Below, piece by piece: positions 1-9,458 of a DNA stretch of 37,602 bases. Position 1 is the stretch's first letter. Every line of letters begins with the position of its first letter. Source of the DNA: Pseudomonas aegrilactucae. Lineage in GTDB: Bacteria > Pseudomonadota > Gammaproteobacteria > Pseudomonadales > Pseudomonadaceae. The stretch spans positions 1 through 37,602 of the forward strand of contig NZ_JAHTBI010000070.1 of the NCBI RefSeq assembly GCF_019168305.1, given 5' to 3'. Made by a program: the position numbers and the translations under genes. The notes under the pieces were generated by a model. The model worked only from the letters and a program-made list of their open reading frames with translations, was not told the origin of the DNA and searched no databases.

Positions 1-285
1 CCGCGCGGCGCTTCGCTGGCAAGCCAGCTCCCACATTTGCTGCAACGCACCATGGCCTGTGAGATTTGGGTTGCCAGCTTGGTAGCTGGCAGCAGATTGC
101 GATGGGCCTCTGTGCTGCAGCACATACTCTCCAGCGGCCATGAATCGGTAGCGCTGCCCGCGCGGCGCTTCGCTGGCAAGTCGAGTCGTCGCACCGCAGC
201 TCCCACATTTGCTGCAACGTGCCATGGCCTGCAGGATCGCCGCTGTCAGCCTTGTTTGCTCGGCAACAGATTGCGGTGGGACCAC
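1..285. repeat. Degenerate direct duplication containing REP half-sites
   Basis: Bases from 1 (CCGCGCGGCGCTTCGCTGGC) recur from 158. Both copies continue through a CAGCTCCCACATTTGCTGCAACG block, then CCATGGCCTG, and end with a CAGATTGCGATGGG / CAGATTGCGGTGGG block near 92-106 and 266-280. The second copy carries about 14 extra bases after GCTGGCAAG (181 onward), and other stretches have diverged. The spacing of about 157 bases suggests an old tandem duplication that included a REP unit. Confidence 0.6.
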
Positions 286-438
286 CAAGTGACAGCCAAT
301 GTATCTCTGGCACCCTTGGGATTAAGCACCAAGACCTGATGCCCCCCTGTACCCCCTCATCACCCCCACCTATTAACCTGTCCACCACCCCACCCGCCTG
401 CCTAGACTCGGCCCCATCCCCAACAAGGTATGGCCGCC
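1..438. other. Intergenic region with REP-like and duplicated sequence
   Basis: No convincing gene lies here; the short frames lack ribosome binding sites and protein-like composition. It holds two REP-like half elements (from 1 and from 158) that belong to a degenerate direct duplication, and the leader of the acyl-CoA dehydrogenase gene. The sequence turns very C-rich from about 340 to 420, just before that gene. I see no convincing sigma-70 promoter. Confidence 0.6.
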
Positions 439-2241
439 ATGTCCGACACCCTGCTCAGCGCCCGCAACCTGGCCTTCGAACTCTATGAAGTGCTCGACGC
501 CGAAGCCCTCTCCCAACGCCCACGCTTCGCCGACCACAACCGCGAAACCTTCGACGCCGCACTGCACACCGCACGCACGCTGGCCGAAAGATACTTCGCA
601 CCGCACAACCGCAAAGGCGACGAACACGAACCCCGCTTCGAAAACGGCGAAGCCATGCTGATCCCCGAGGTCAAGCCGGCCGTGGACGCCTTCCTGAACG
701 CCGGTTTCCTCAACGCCAACCGCGATTTCGACGCCGGTGGCATGCAACTGCCCACCCTGCTCTCGCAAGCCTGCTTCGCGCATTTTCAAGCCGCCAATGC
801 CGGCACCGCTGCCTACCCGTTCCTGACCATGGGCGCCGCCAACCTGATCGAGACCTTCGGCACCGACGAGCAGAAACGCCTGTTTCTGCAACCGATGATC
901 GAAGGCCGCTGCTTCGGCACCATGGCCCTCACCGAGCCCCACGCCGGCAGCTCGCTGGCCGATATCCGCACACGCGCCGAACCCGCCGCCGACGGCAGCT
1001 ATCGCCTCAAGGGCAACAAGATCTTCATCTCCGGTGGCGATCACACACTGTCCGAGAACATCGTGCACCTGGTGCTGGCCAAGCTGCCGGATGCTCCACC
1101 CGGGGTGAAGGGTATCTCGCTGTTCATCGTGCCCAAGTTCCTGGTCAACGATGACGGCAGCCTCGGCCCGCGCAACGATGTGCTGCTGGCCGGCCTGTTC
1201 CACAAGATGGGCTGGCGCGGCACCACCTCCACCGCGCTCAACTTCGGCGACAACGGCGAGTGCGTCGGCTACCTCATCGGCCCACCACACCAGGGCCTGA
1301 CCTGCATGTTCCAGATGATGAACGAGGCACGCATCGGCGTGGGCATGGGCGCGGTGATGCTCGGCTACGCCGGCTACCTGTACTCGCTGGACTACGCCCG
1401 CCAACGCCCGCAAGGCCGCCTGCCCGACAACAGGAACCCCGCCACCACCGCCGTGCCGATCATCCAGCACAGCGATGTGAAACGCATGCTGCTGACCCAG
1501 AAGGCCTACGTCGAAGGCGCGTTCGACCTGGGCCTGTACGCCGCCCGGCTGTTCGACGACAGCCACACCGCGACCACCGAGGGCGAACGTCAGCAGGCTC
1601 AACAATTGCTCGACCTGCTGACCCCCATCGTCAAGTCGTGGCCCTCGGAGTTCTGCCTCAAGGCCAACGAACTGGCGATCCAGATTCTCGGCGGCCACGG
1701 CTACACCCGCGACCACCCCGTGGAGCAGCACTACCGCGACAACCGCCTGAACCCGATCCATGAGGGCACCCACGGCATCCAGTCGCTGGACCTGCTGGGG
1801 CGCAAGCTGGCGCAGCACGGCGGCGCCGGGCTCAAGCAACTGGTCCGCCAGATCGCCAGCACCTGTGCACAGGCCGCCGACTACCCAAGCCTGCAACGGC
1901 TGCGCGAACCCCTCGAATCCTTGCTCAACCGCCTGCAGCAGGTGACCCTCGGCCTGCTCGGCGACTTGTCCACAGGCCAGGTCAATGTTGCCTTGGCCAA
2001 CTCGGCGTTGTACCTCAAGGCGTTCGGCCACTGCGTGATCGGCTGGCGCTGGCTGGAACAGGCGATACGCGCCGAGCAGGGCCTGGCGCGTGGCAATCCG
2101 GCCGATACCGGCTTCTACCGCGGCAAATTGCAGGCCGCACGGTTTTTCCTCACCTGGGAAGTACCGGCCTGCCATAATGACCTCGCATTGCTCGAGGCCC
2201 GCGACGATACCTGCCCGAGCATGCACGAGGAGTGGTTCTGA
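439..2241 (+). CDS. Acyl-CoA dehydrogenase with C-terminal extension
   Basis: FAD-dependent enzyme that introduces the alpha-beta double bond into acyl-CoA (fatty acid or related acyl chain catabolism) and should pass electrons to ETF. About 600 residues, the long FadE-like architecture: an N-terminal helical domain, the flavin-contact segment MALTEPHAGSS near residue 160, the C-terminal helical domain with the catalytic-base motif IHEGTHGIQ (Glu about 442), then an extra helical C-terminal domain of about 130 residues. ATG 439 is preferred because AAGG at 425-428 lies 10 bases upstream; an in-frame ATG at 430 lies too close to it. It is followed after 31 bases by the TldD-like gene and may share its transcript. 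The substrate chain length cannot be read from sequence. Confidence 0.92.
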   Translation: MSDTLLSARNLAFELYEVLDAEALSQRPRFADHNRETFDAALHTARTLAERYFAPHNRKGDEHEPRFENGEAMLIPEVKPAVDAFLNAGFLNANRDFDAGGMQLPTLLSQACFAHFQAANAGTAAYPFLTMGAANLIETFGTDEQKRLFLQPMIEGRCFGTMALTEPHAGSSLADIRTRAEPAADGSYRLKGNKIFISGGDHTLSENIVHLVLAKLPDAPPGVKGISLFIVPKFLVNDDGSLGPRNDVLLAGLFHKMGWRGTTSTALNFGDNGECVGYLIGPPHQGLTCMFQMMNEARIGVGMGAVMLGYAGYLYSLDYARQRPQGRLPDNRNPATTAVPIIQHSDVKRMLLTQKAYVEGAFDLGLYAARLFDDSHTATTEGERQQAQQLLDLLTPIVKSWPSEFCLKANELAIQILGGHGYTRDHPVEQHYRDNRLNPIHEGTHGIQSLDLLGRKLAQHGGAGLKQLVRQIASTCAQAADYPSLQRLREPLESLLNRLQQVTLGLLGDLSTGQVNVALANSALYLKAFGHCVIGWRWLEQAIRAEQGLARGNPADTGFYRGKLQAARFFLTWEVPACHNDLALLEARDDTCPSMHEEWF

Positions 2242-2272
2242 GGGGGAACCACCGGCACCCGGAGGTTCGCGC

Positions 2273-3715
2273 ATGTTCGACTTCACCGCGCCGCTGCGCC
2301 AGCGCTTCGCTGGCCTGAACAGCGGCGCCGAGTTTTTCTCCCTGCGCTACGTGCAGGAATCCCATCAGCACCTGTCGGTGCGCAAGAACGTCGCCGAACC
2401 GCCAAGCCTGGCCCGCGACCAGGGCGCGATGCTCACCGCGCGGGTCAATGGCGTGGAGGCCTATGCGGCCACCGCCGACCTGTCCCAGGCGGGCCTGCAA
2501 CGCGCCCTCGACCAGGCCGAGGCGCTGGCCCGCCAGATCGCCCGCCACGCCCTGCTCGACCTGCGCGAACACGCCGTCGCCAGCGGCCGCGCCGACTACT
2601 GCTCACCCAACCTGGACACGCTGTTCCCCGCCCTGGCCGACTGCTATGAGCTGCTGGCCCGCGAATCGGCCAGCGTGCCGAGCGACGCGCGCCTGGTGAA
2701 CTGGCAGGCCAGCCTGGGCCTGAGCACGGTCGAGCAGATCTACCTCAACAGTGCCGGCGCCGAACTGCGCCAGGCGCAGCGCTTCGTGTTCCCCGGCCTG
2801 AGCGTCACCGCCTTCGACGGCAGCGACAGCCAGAGCCGCAGCCTGGGCCGCGAGAACTTCGGCCAGCAAGGCGGCGTCGATGTGATCGAGCGCTGCGGCC
2901 TGCTCGGCGCAGGGGCCAAGGTCGCCGACCAGGCCCTGCAACTGCTGCTGGCCCCCAACACCCCGAGCGGGGTGCGCGACCTGCTGCTGATGCCCGACCA
3001 GATGATGCTGCAGATCCACGAGTCCATCGGCCACCCGCTGGAGATGGACCGCATCCTGGGCGACGAGCGCAATTACGCCGGCACCAGCTTTATCAAGGCC
3101 GAAGACTTCGGCCACCTGCACTACGGCTCGCCGTTGCTCAACGTGACCTTCGACCCGGCCATCCCCGAAGAGCTGGCCAGCTACGCGCATGACGATGACG
3201 GCACCCCTGCGCACAAGCAGTTCCTGATCCGCGACGGCGTGCTGCTGCGCCCGCTGGGCGGCGCGCTGTCGCAGTACCGCTCGGGCCTGGACGGGGTGGC
3301 CAACAGCCGCGCCTGCGGCTGGAACCGCGCACCGATCGACCGCATGGCCAACCTCAACATCGAGCCGGGCGACCAGTCACTGGCGCAACTGGTCGGCGGC
3401 ATCGAGCATGGCATCCTGATGCGCACCAACCGCTCCTGGTCCATCGACGACGCGCGCAACAAGTTCCAGTTCGGCTGCGAATGGGGCCAACTGATCGAAA
3501 ACGGCGAACTCAAGGGCGTGGTCAAGAACCCGAACTACCGCGGCATTTCCGCCGGCTTCTGGCGCAACCTCAGCGCGGTAGGCGACGCCAGCACCTTCAA
3601 GGTGCTTGGCACACCCAACTGCGGCAAGGGCGAGCCCAACCAGGTGGTGCGCGTGGGCCATGCCTCGCCGGCCTGCGTGTTCAGCCAGATCGACGTATTC
3701 GGAGGAGACGCCTGA
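2273..3715 (+). CDS. TldD-like metalloprotease subunit
   Basis: 480-residue member of the TldD/PmbA (U62) family. In E. coli, TldD and TldE form a heterodimeric protease that degrades unfolded peptides and matures microcin B17 and the CcdA antitoxin. This protein carries the zinc-binding HExxxH motif as HESIGH at residues 249-254, so it is the catalytic partner. The TldD-like C-terminal beta domain is intact, with NSRACGW and a conserved GxxCGKGEPNQ-type stretch near the end. ATG 2273 follows a good GGAGG at about 2261. The stop TGA overlaps the ATG of the next gene (TGATG), indicating translational coupling. Pseudomonas normally carries its canonical tldD and pmbA elsewhere on the chromosome, so this is probably an additional pair. 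Its peptide substrate is unknown. Confidence 0.9.
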   Translation: MFDFTAPLRQRFAGLNSGAEFFSLRYVQESHQHLSVRKNVAEPPSLARDQGAMLTARVNGVEAYAATADLSQAGLQRALDQAEALARQIARHALLDLREHAVASGRADYCSPNLDTLFPALADCYELLARESASVPSDARLVNWQASLGLSTVEQIYLNSAGAELRQAQRFVFPGLSVTAFDGSDSQSRSLGRENFGQQGGVDVIERCGLLGAGAKVADQALQLLLAPNTPSGVRDLLLMPDQMMLQIHESIGHPLEMDRILGDERNYAGTSFIKAEDFGHLHYGSPLLNVTFDPAIPEELASYAHDDDGTPAHKQFLIRDGVLLRPLGGALSQYRSGLDGVANSRACGWNRAPIDRMANLNIEPGDQSLAQLVGGIEHGILMRTNRSWSIDDARNKFQFGCEWGQLIENGELKGVVKNPNYRGISAGFWRNLSAVGDASTFKVLGTPNCGKGEPNQVVRVGHASPACVFSQIDVFGGDA

Positions 3716-5046
3716 TGGCCGCCACCCCTTTGCAGCATTTCCAGGCGCTGGCCGCGTGGCTGCGCGACAACGTGCACGCGCCCGAACAGTTCACCCTGAG
3801 CTACAGCGCCGAGCAGTCCACCTTCATTCGCTTCAACCATGCCAAGGTGCGCCAGGCGGGTGAAGTGCAGCAGGCCGGTGCCAGCCTCAAGCTGATTGCC
3901 GACGCGCGCCAGGTCGACCTGCACCTGACCCTCAGCGGCGACCCGGCACTGGACCGCGATCAACTGCAGCAGGCGCTGGCCGAGCTGCGCCAGATCCTGC
4001 CACTGATCCCCGCCGACCCGTACCTGCTGCTCAACGACAGTGCCTGGCACAGCCACCAGGTGCAGGATGCACCGCTGCCCGAAACAGCGCAGGTGCTGGA
4101 CCAGATCGAGCACGCCGCCAGCGAACTCGACCTCGTCGGCATCTATGCCGCAGGCCCTATCAGCCGCGGCTTTGCCAGCTCGTTCGGTGCCTTTGGCTGG
4201 CACCAGGCCAACAGCTTCAACTTCGATTTCAGCCTGTTTCATGCCAATGGCCAGGCGGTGAAGGCCAACTATGCCGGACAGGTGTGGGAGGACGCGGCGT
4301 TCGCGCGACGCATGGCCCAGGCCCGTGAACAACTGGCGTACCTGGGCCGCCCGCTCAAGACGCTCGCCCCCGGCCAGTACCGGGCGTACCTGGCGCCGGC
4401 GGCGATGGACGAGATCATGGGCATGCTGTGCTGGGGCGGCTTTTCCGCGCAGTCGATCGCCAGCAAGGACAGCCCGTTGCAGCGGCTGTATGCCGGCGAT
4501 GCAGTGCTGAGCCCGCTGGTGAACCTGGCCGAGCAGGTCAGCGGCTCGCTGAGCCCGGCGTTTTCCGGTGAGGGTTACCCACGCAGCGACCTGCGCCTGG
4601 TTGACCACGGCAAGGCGCAGGAGCAGTTGACCAACGCGCGCAGCGCCGCCGAGTTCGAGCAGGTGGCCAATGGTGCCGAAGGTCACGAGTCGCCAAGCGC
4701 CTTGAGCATGGCGGCCGGCGACCTGGCACTGGATGCAGTGCTGGCCCGGTTGGGCACGGGGCTGTACATCAGCAACCTGTGGTACCTGAATTATTCCGAC
4801 CTGCCGGCGGCGCGCATGACCGGGCTGACGCGCTTTGCGACGTTCTGGGTCGAGGACGGTCAGGTCCAGGCACCGGTCAGCACCATGCGTTTCGATGACA
4901 GCGTGTACAGCCTGCTGGGTTCGCAGCTCGAAGCGCTGACCCGCGAGCGCGAGCTGATCCTGTCGACCAGCACCTACGGACAGCGCCAGACCAGTTCGAG
5001 CCATTTGCCGGGGGCACTGGTCAAACGCCTGACGCTGACATTGTGA
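3715..5046 (+). CDS. TldE/PmbA-like protease partner subunit
   Basis: 443-residue TldD/PmbA-family protein that lacks the HExxxH motif, as expected for the non-catalytic TldE-type partner. Its ATG overlaps the stop of the upstream TldD-like gene by one base, and the GGAGGAG Shine-Dalgarno (about 3701-3707) lies inside the end of that gene, so equal-stoichiometry production of a heterodimer is likely. Recognisable family features include a C-terminal domain with GLYISNLWYLNYSD, where PmbA proteins have their conserved GLxV...N segment. It is diverged from classical PmbA, which supports a specialised second pair. A REP-type palindrome follows the stop. Confidence 0.85.
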   Translation: MAATPLQHFQALAAWLRDNVHAPEQFTLSYSAEQSTFIRFNHAKVRQAGEVQQAGASLKLIADARQVDLHLTLSGDPALDRDQLQQALAELRQILPLIPADPYLLLNDSAWHSHQVQDAPLPETAQVLDQIEHAASELDLVGIYAAGPISRGFASSFGAFGWHQANSFNFDFSLFHANGQAVKANYAGQVWEDAAFARRMAQAREQLAYLGRPLKTLAPGQYRAYLAPAAMDEIMGMLCWGGFSAQSIASKDSPLQRLYAGDAVLSPLVNLAEQVSGSLSPAFSGEGYPRSDLRLVDHGKAQEQLTNARSAAEFEQVANGAEGHESPSALSMAAGDLALDAVLARLGTGLYISNLWYLNYSDLPAARMTGLTRFATFWVEDGQVQAPVSTMRFDDSVYSLLGSQLEALTRERELILSTSTYGQRQTSSSHLPGALVKRLTLTL

Positions 5047-5054
5047 TGCCTCCA

Positions 5055-5134
5055 TCGCGGGTCAAGCCCGCTCCCACAGGGATCACCGCCGCCCCTGTGG
5101 GAGCTGCGGTTCGACGCTTCGACTGGCCCGCGAA
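5055..5134. repeat. REP-type imperfect palindrome
   Basis: TCGCGGGTCAAGCCCGCTCC and CACAGGG on the left face CCCTGTGGGAGCTGCGG and TGGCCCGCGAA on the right. This is the degenerate inverted pair seen in many P. putida REP/BIME units. It sits between the TldE-like gene and the transporter. Confidence 0.6.
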
Positions 5135-5156
5135 GGGGCCCTCAAGGACATAGAGC

Positions 5157-6584
5157 ATGCCCAACCGTACCCCGCTGGACCCCGTCACCGCCCGCTGGAT
5201 TCCGTGGGTAGTGGCCATCGCCTTCTTCATGCAGTCGCTCGACGGCACCATCCTCAACACCGCCCTGCCCGCCATGGCCCGCGATCTGGCCGAAAACCCG
5301 CTGCGCATGCAGTCGGTGATCATCGCCTACATGCTCACCGTGGCGCTGCTGATCCCGGCCTCGGGCTGGGTCGCCGACCGCTTCGGCACCAAGCGCATCT
5401 TCTTCAGCGCGATCCTGCTGTTCAGCCTCGGCTCACTGCTGTGCGCACTGTCCAACAGCCTCGGCATGCTGGTGGGCGCACGGGTGATCCAGGGCCTGGG
5501 CGGCGCGCTGATGCTGCCGGTGGGGCGCCTGGTGGTGCTGCGCGCCTACCCGCGTACCGAGCTGGTGCGCATCATGAGCTTCATCACCATCCCCGGCCTG
5601 CTCGGCCCGCTGCTGGGCCCGACCCTGGGCGGCTGGCTGGTGGAATACCTGACCTGGCACTGGATCTTCCTGCTCAACCTGCCAGTGGGCGCCCTGGGCT
5701 GCTATGCGGTGTGGAAATTCATCCCGGACCTGCGCGGCTCGGAACGCACCCGTTTCGATGGGGTAGGCTTTGTGCTGTTCGGCGCCGCCATGGTGCTGAT
5801 CACCATCGCCATGGAAGGCCTGGGCGAACTGCACCTGCCGCACCTGCGGGTGATGTTGCTGCTGTTCGCCGGCATGGCGTGCCTGGCCGCCTACTGGCTG
5901 CGCGCCGGCAGCATCGACAACCCGCTGTTCTCGCCCCGGCTGTTCCGCACCCGGACCTTCTCGGTGGGCATCCTGGGCAACCTGTTCGCGCGCCTGGGCA
6001 GCGGCGCGCTGCCGTTCCTGGTGCCGTTGCTGCTGCAGGTGGCGCTGGGCTACTCGCCGTCGCAGGCGGGCATGAGCATGATCCCGCTGGCCGCTGCGGC
6101 CATGGTCGCCAAGTCCATCGCCCGGCCGCTGATCGAGCGTTTCGGCTACCGCACCATCCTCACCGGCAATACCCTGCTGCTGGGCCTGCTGCTATGCAGC
6201 CTGGGCCTGGTCGACGAAAGCACGTCCTACGCCCTGCTGCTGGTGCAACTGGGCCTGCTGGGCGCGGTCAATTCACTGCAGTTCACCGCCATGAACACCG
6301 TGACCCTGATCGACCTGGACGACGCCAGCGCCAGCAGCGGCAACAGCCTGCTGTCGGTGGTCGCGCAACTGTCGCTGAGCCTGGGCGTGGCCTGCGCCGG
6401 CGCACTGCTGGGCGGCTTTACCGCAGCCGGCAGTGCCGAGGGCGTGGAAACCACCCTGGGCGCGTTCCAGCTGACCTTCCTGACCATCGGCCTGATGGCC
6501 ATGCTGGCCGCAGCGATCTTCATGCAGCTGTCCAAGGCGGACGGGAGGCGTGCCCCTCGTCCGGAACCGGAGATCGAGCCTTAG
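5157..6584 (+). CDS. mdtD: DHA2-family multidrug efflux transporter, MdtD-like
   Basis: 475-residue inner-membrane proton-drug antiporter of the major facilitator superfamily (EmrB/QacA, 14-helix type). It closely resembles E. coli MdtD in length and landmarks: the early FFMQSLDGTILNTALPAMA segment (helix 1), the motif A stretch GWVADRFGTKRIFF, the motif C-like GLLGPLLGPTLGGWL, and the late TLIDLDDASASSGNSLLSVV region. ATG 5157 has a weak AAGGA about 10 bases upstream. It lies downstream of a REP unit, separate from the tldDE-like pair. Unlike E. coli, no MdtABC pump genes adjoin it. The substrate is not predictable. Confidence 0.85.
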   Translation: MPNRTPLDPVTARWIPWVVAIAFFMQSLDGTILNTALPAMARDLAENPLRMQSVIIAYMLTVALLIPASGWVADRFGTKRIFFSAILLFSLGSLLCALSNSLGMLVGARVIQGLGGALMLPVGRLVVLRAYPRTELVRIMSFITIPGLLGPLLGPTLGGWLVEYLTWHWIFLLNLPVGALGCYAVWKFIPDLRGSERTRFDGVGFVLFGAAMVLITIAMEGLGELHLPHLRVMLLLFAGMACLAAYWLRAGSIDNPLFSPRLFRTRTFSVGILGNLFARLGSGALPFLVPLLLQVALGYSPSQAGMSMIPLAAAAMVAKSIARPLIERFGYRTILTGNTLLLGLLLCSLGLVDESTSYALLLVQLGLLGAVNSLQFTAMNTVTLIDLDDASASSGNSLLSVVAQLSLSLGVACAGALLGGFTAAGSAEGVETTLGAFQLTFLTIGLMAMLAAAIFMQLSKADGRRAPRPEPEIEP

Positions 6585-6641
6585 GGCTATTGGCCACGAG
6601 GCTGGTACACTGCGCGACATTTTGTTTTGCAGGCCCGCCTC

Positions 6642-8027
<1,386 letters not shown>

Positions 8028-8052
8028 GGTCTTTGTCGCCCTTCAGGGCCAC

Positions 8053-8125
8053 TTCGCTGGCAAGCCAGCTCCCACAGGGTTGTGTGAACGCCAAAGAACC
8101 CTGTGGGAGCTGGCTTGCCAGCGAA
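8053..8125. repeat. REP pair, perfect 28-bp inverted repeat
   Basis: Bases 8053-8080 (beginning TTCGCTGGCAAGCCAGCTCC) are exactly complementary to 8098-8125, with a 17-base spacer. The element fills most of the gap between dbpA and the flavoprotein gene. It could act as a bidirectional terminator or mRNA stabiliser and is of the class mobilised in trans by REP-associated tyrosine transposases (RAYT). Confidence 0.85.
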
Positions 8126-8155
8126 TGTTTCACCACCAATTTCGAGGATGTTGCA

Positions 8156-9337
8156 GTGCGTTCCACCGAAGTGATCATCATCGGCGCTGGCGCCGCCGGC
8201 CTGATGTGCGCCCTCCACGCCGCCAATCGCGGCCGCCAGGTGCTGCTGCTGGACCACGCCAACAAGCCCGGCAAGAAGATCCTGATGTCCGGCGGTGGGC
8301 GCTGCAATTTCACCAACCTGTACACCGAACCCGCCAACTTCCTCTCGCACAACCCGCATTTCTGCAAGTCGGCCCTGGCCCGCTACACCCAGTGGGACTT
8401 CATCGAGATGGTCGGCAAGCACGCCGTGCCCTACCACGAGAAAAAACTCGGCCAGCTGTTCTGCGACAACAAGTCCAGCGACATCCTCGAGATGCTCCTG
8501 AGCGAATGCCAGGGCGCCGGCGCCGCACTGCACATGGACACCCGTGTGGAGCAGATCGAAAAACTCGAACACGGCTACCTGCTCGAAACCAGCATGGGCA
8601 CGCTGCAATGCCAGTCGCTGGTGATCGCCACCGGCGGTCTCTCGATCCCGACCCTGGGCGCCACCGGCTTCGGCTACCAGGTGGCCCGCCAGTTCGGCCA
8701 CAGCCTGCTGCCGACCCGCGCCGGGCTGGTACCCTTCACCATCACCGAGCCGCAACTCAAGGCCATCTGCACCGAGCTGTCGGGCACCTCGGTCGACTGC
8801 ATCGCCAGCTGCAACGGCGAAAGCTTTCGCGAGAACCTGCTGTTCACCCACCGCGGCCTGAGCGGGCCGGCAATTCTGCAGATCTCCTCGTTCTGGGACA
8901 GCGGCGACAGCGTCCAGATCAACCTGCTGCCCGACCATGACGCCCTCGGCTGGCTGCAACAGCAGCAGGCCGAACGCCCCAACAGCGAGCTGAAAACCCT
9001 GCTGGGCGAACTGTTCACCAAGAAAATGGCCAATTTGCTGGCCGAACACTGGTTCGTGTCCAAGCCAATGAAGCAGTACACGCCGGCAGAGCTGGCCGAG
9101 GTCGCCGAAAAACTGGCGGCCTGGCACGTGGTGCCGGCCGGCACCGAAGGCTATCGCACCGCCGAGGTCACCCTGGGCGGCGTGGACACCCGCGAGGTGT
9201 CGTCCAAGACCATGGAGTCGCTGAAAAGCCCCGGCCTGTACTTCGTCGGTGAAGTGCTGGATGTGAGCGGGCACCTGGGCGGGTTCAATTTCCAGTGGGC
9301 CTGGGCTTCTGCGTACGCGGCCGCGCAGTTCGTCTGA
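8156..9337 (+). CDS. NAD(P)/FAD-dependent oxidoreductase, YhiN/HI0933 family
   Basis: 393-residue flavoprotein with an N-terminal Rossmann dinucleotide site (VIIIGAGAAGLMCALHAA) and the family signature GKKILMSGGGRCNFTN at about residues 39-54. A late FAD-contact segment, GEVLDVSGHLGGFNFQWAWA, lies near the C-terminus. Family members include HI0933, E. coli YhiN and BaiN-type reductases; their physiological substrate is mostly unknown. GTG 8156 is chosen because GAGGA (8144-8148) lies 7 bases upstream and the protein then starts directly with the beta strand of the Rossmann fold. It follows dbpA across a REP unit. Confidence 0.9.
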   Translation: MRSTEVIIIGAGAAGLMCALHAANRGRQVLLLDHANKPGKKILMSGGGRCNFTNLYTEPANFLSHNPHFCKSALARYTQWDFIEMVGKHAVPYHEKKLGQLFCDNKSSDILEMLLSECQGAGAALHMDTRVEQIEKLEHGYLLETSMGTLQCQSLVIATGGLSIPTLGATGFGYQVARQFGHSLLPTRAGLVPFTITEPQLKAICTELSGTSVDCIASCNGESFRENLLFTHRGLSGPAILQISSFWDSGDSVQINLLPDHDALGWLQQQQAERPNSELKTLLGELFTKKMANLLAEHWFVSKPMKQYTPAELAEVAEKLAAWHVVPAGTEGYRTAEVTLGGVDTREVSSKTMESLKSPGLYFVGEVLDVSGHLGGFNFQWAWASAYAAAQFV

Positions 9338-9458
9338 GCTTCGCGGTAGAATCGCGCATCACGGAACAAATTTTGCTGGTACGTGAACACGGTGACCGCT
9401 CGCTGGCACCGTGACCGGCTCAATTTCGATCATCGCCAAGCAGGCCTGCCGCCCTATC

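Noticed and set aside
373..2286. Long minus-strand open frame (637 codons) opposite the acyl-CoA dehydrogenase gene
   Set aside because: It mirrors the codons of a well-supported gene in high-GC DNA, has low-complexity Val/Gly/Ala/Gln composition, no ribosome binding site and no recognisable domain.
3481..3714. Upstream extension of the TldE-like frame into the TldD-like gene
   Set aside because: The extension has Arg/Gln-rich shadow composition; ATG 3715 with GGAGGAG upstream and the TGATG overlap fits the family start.
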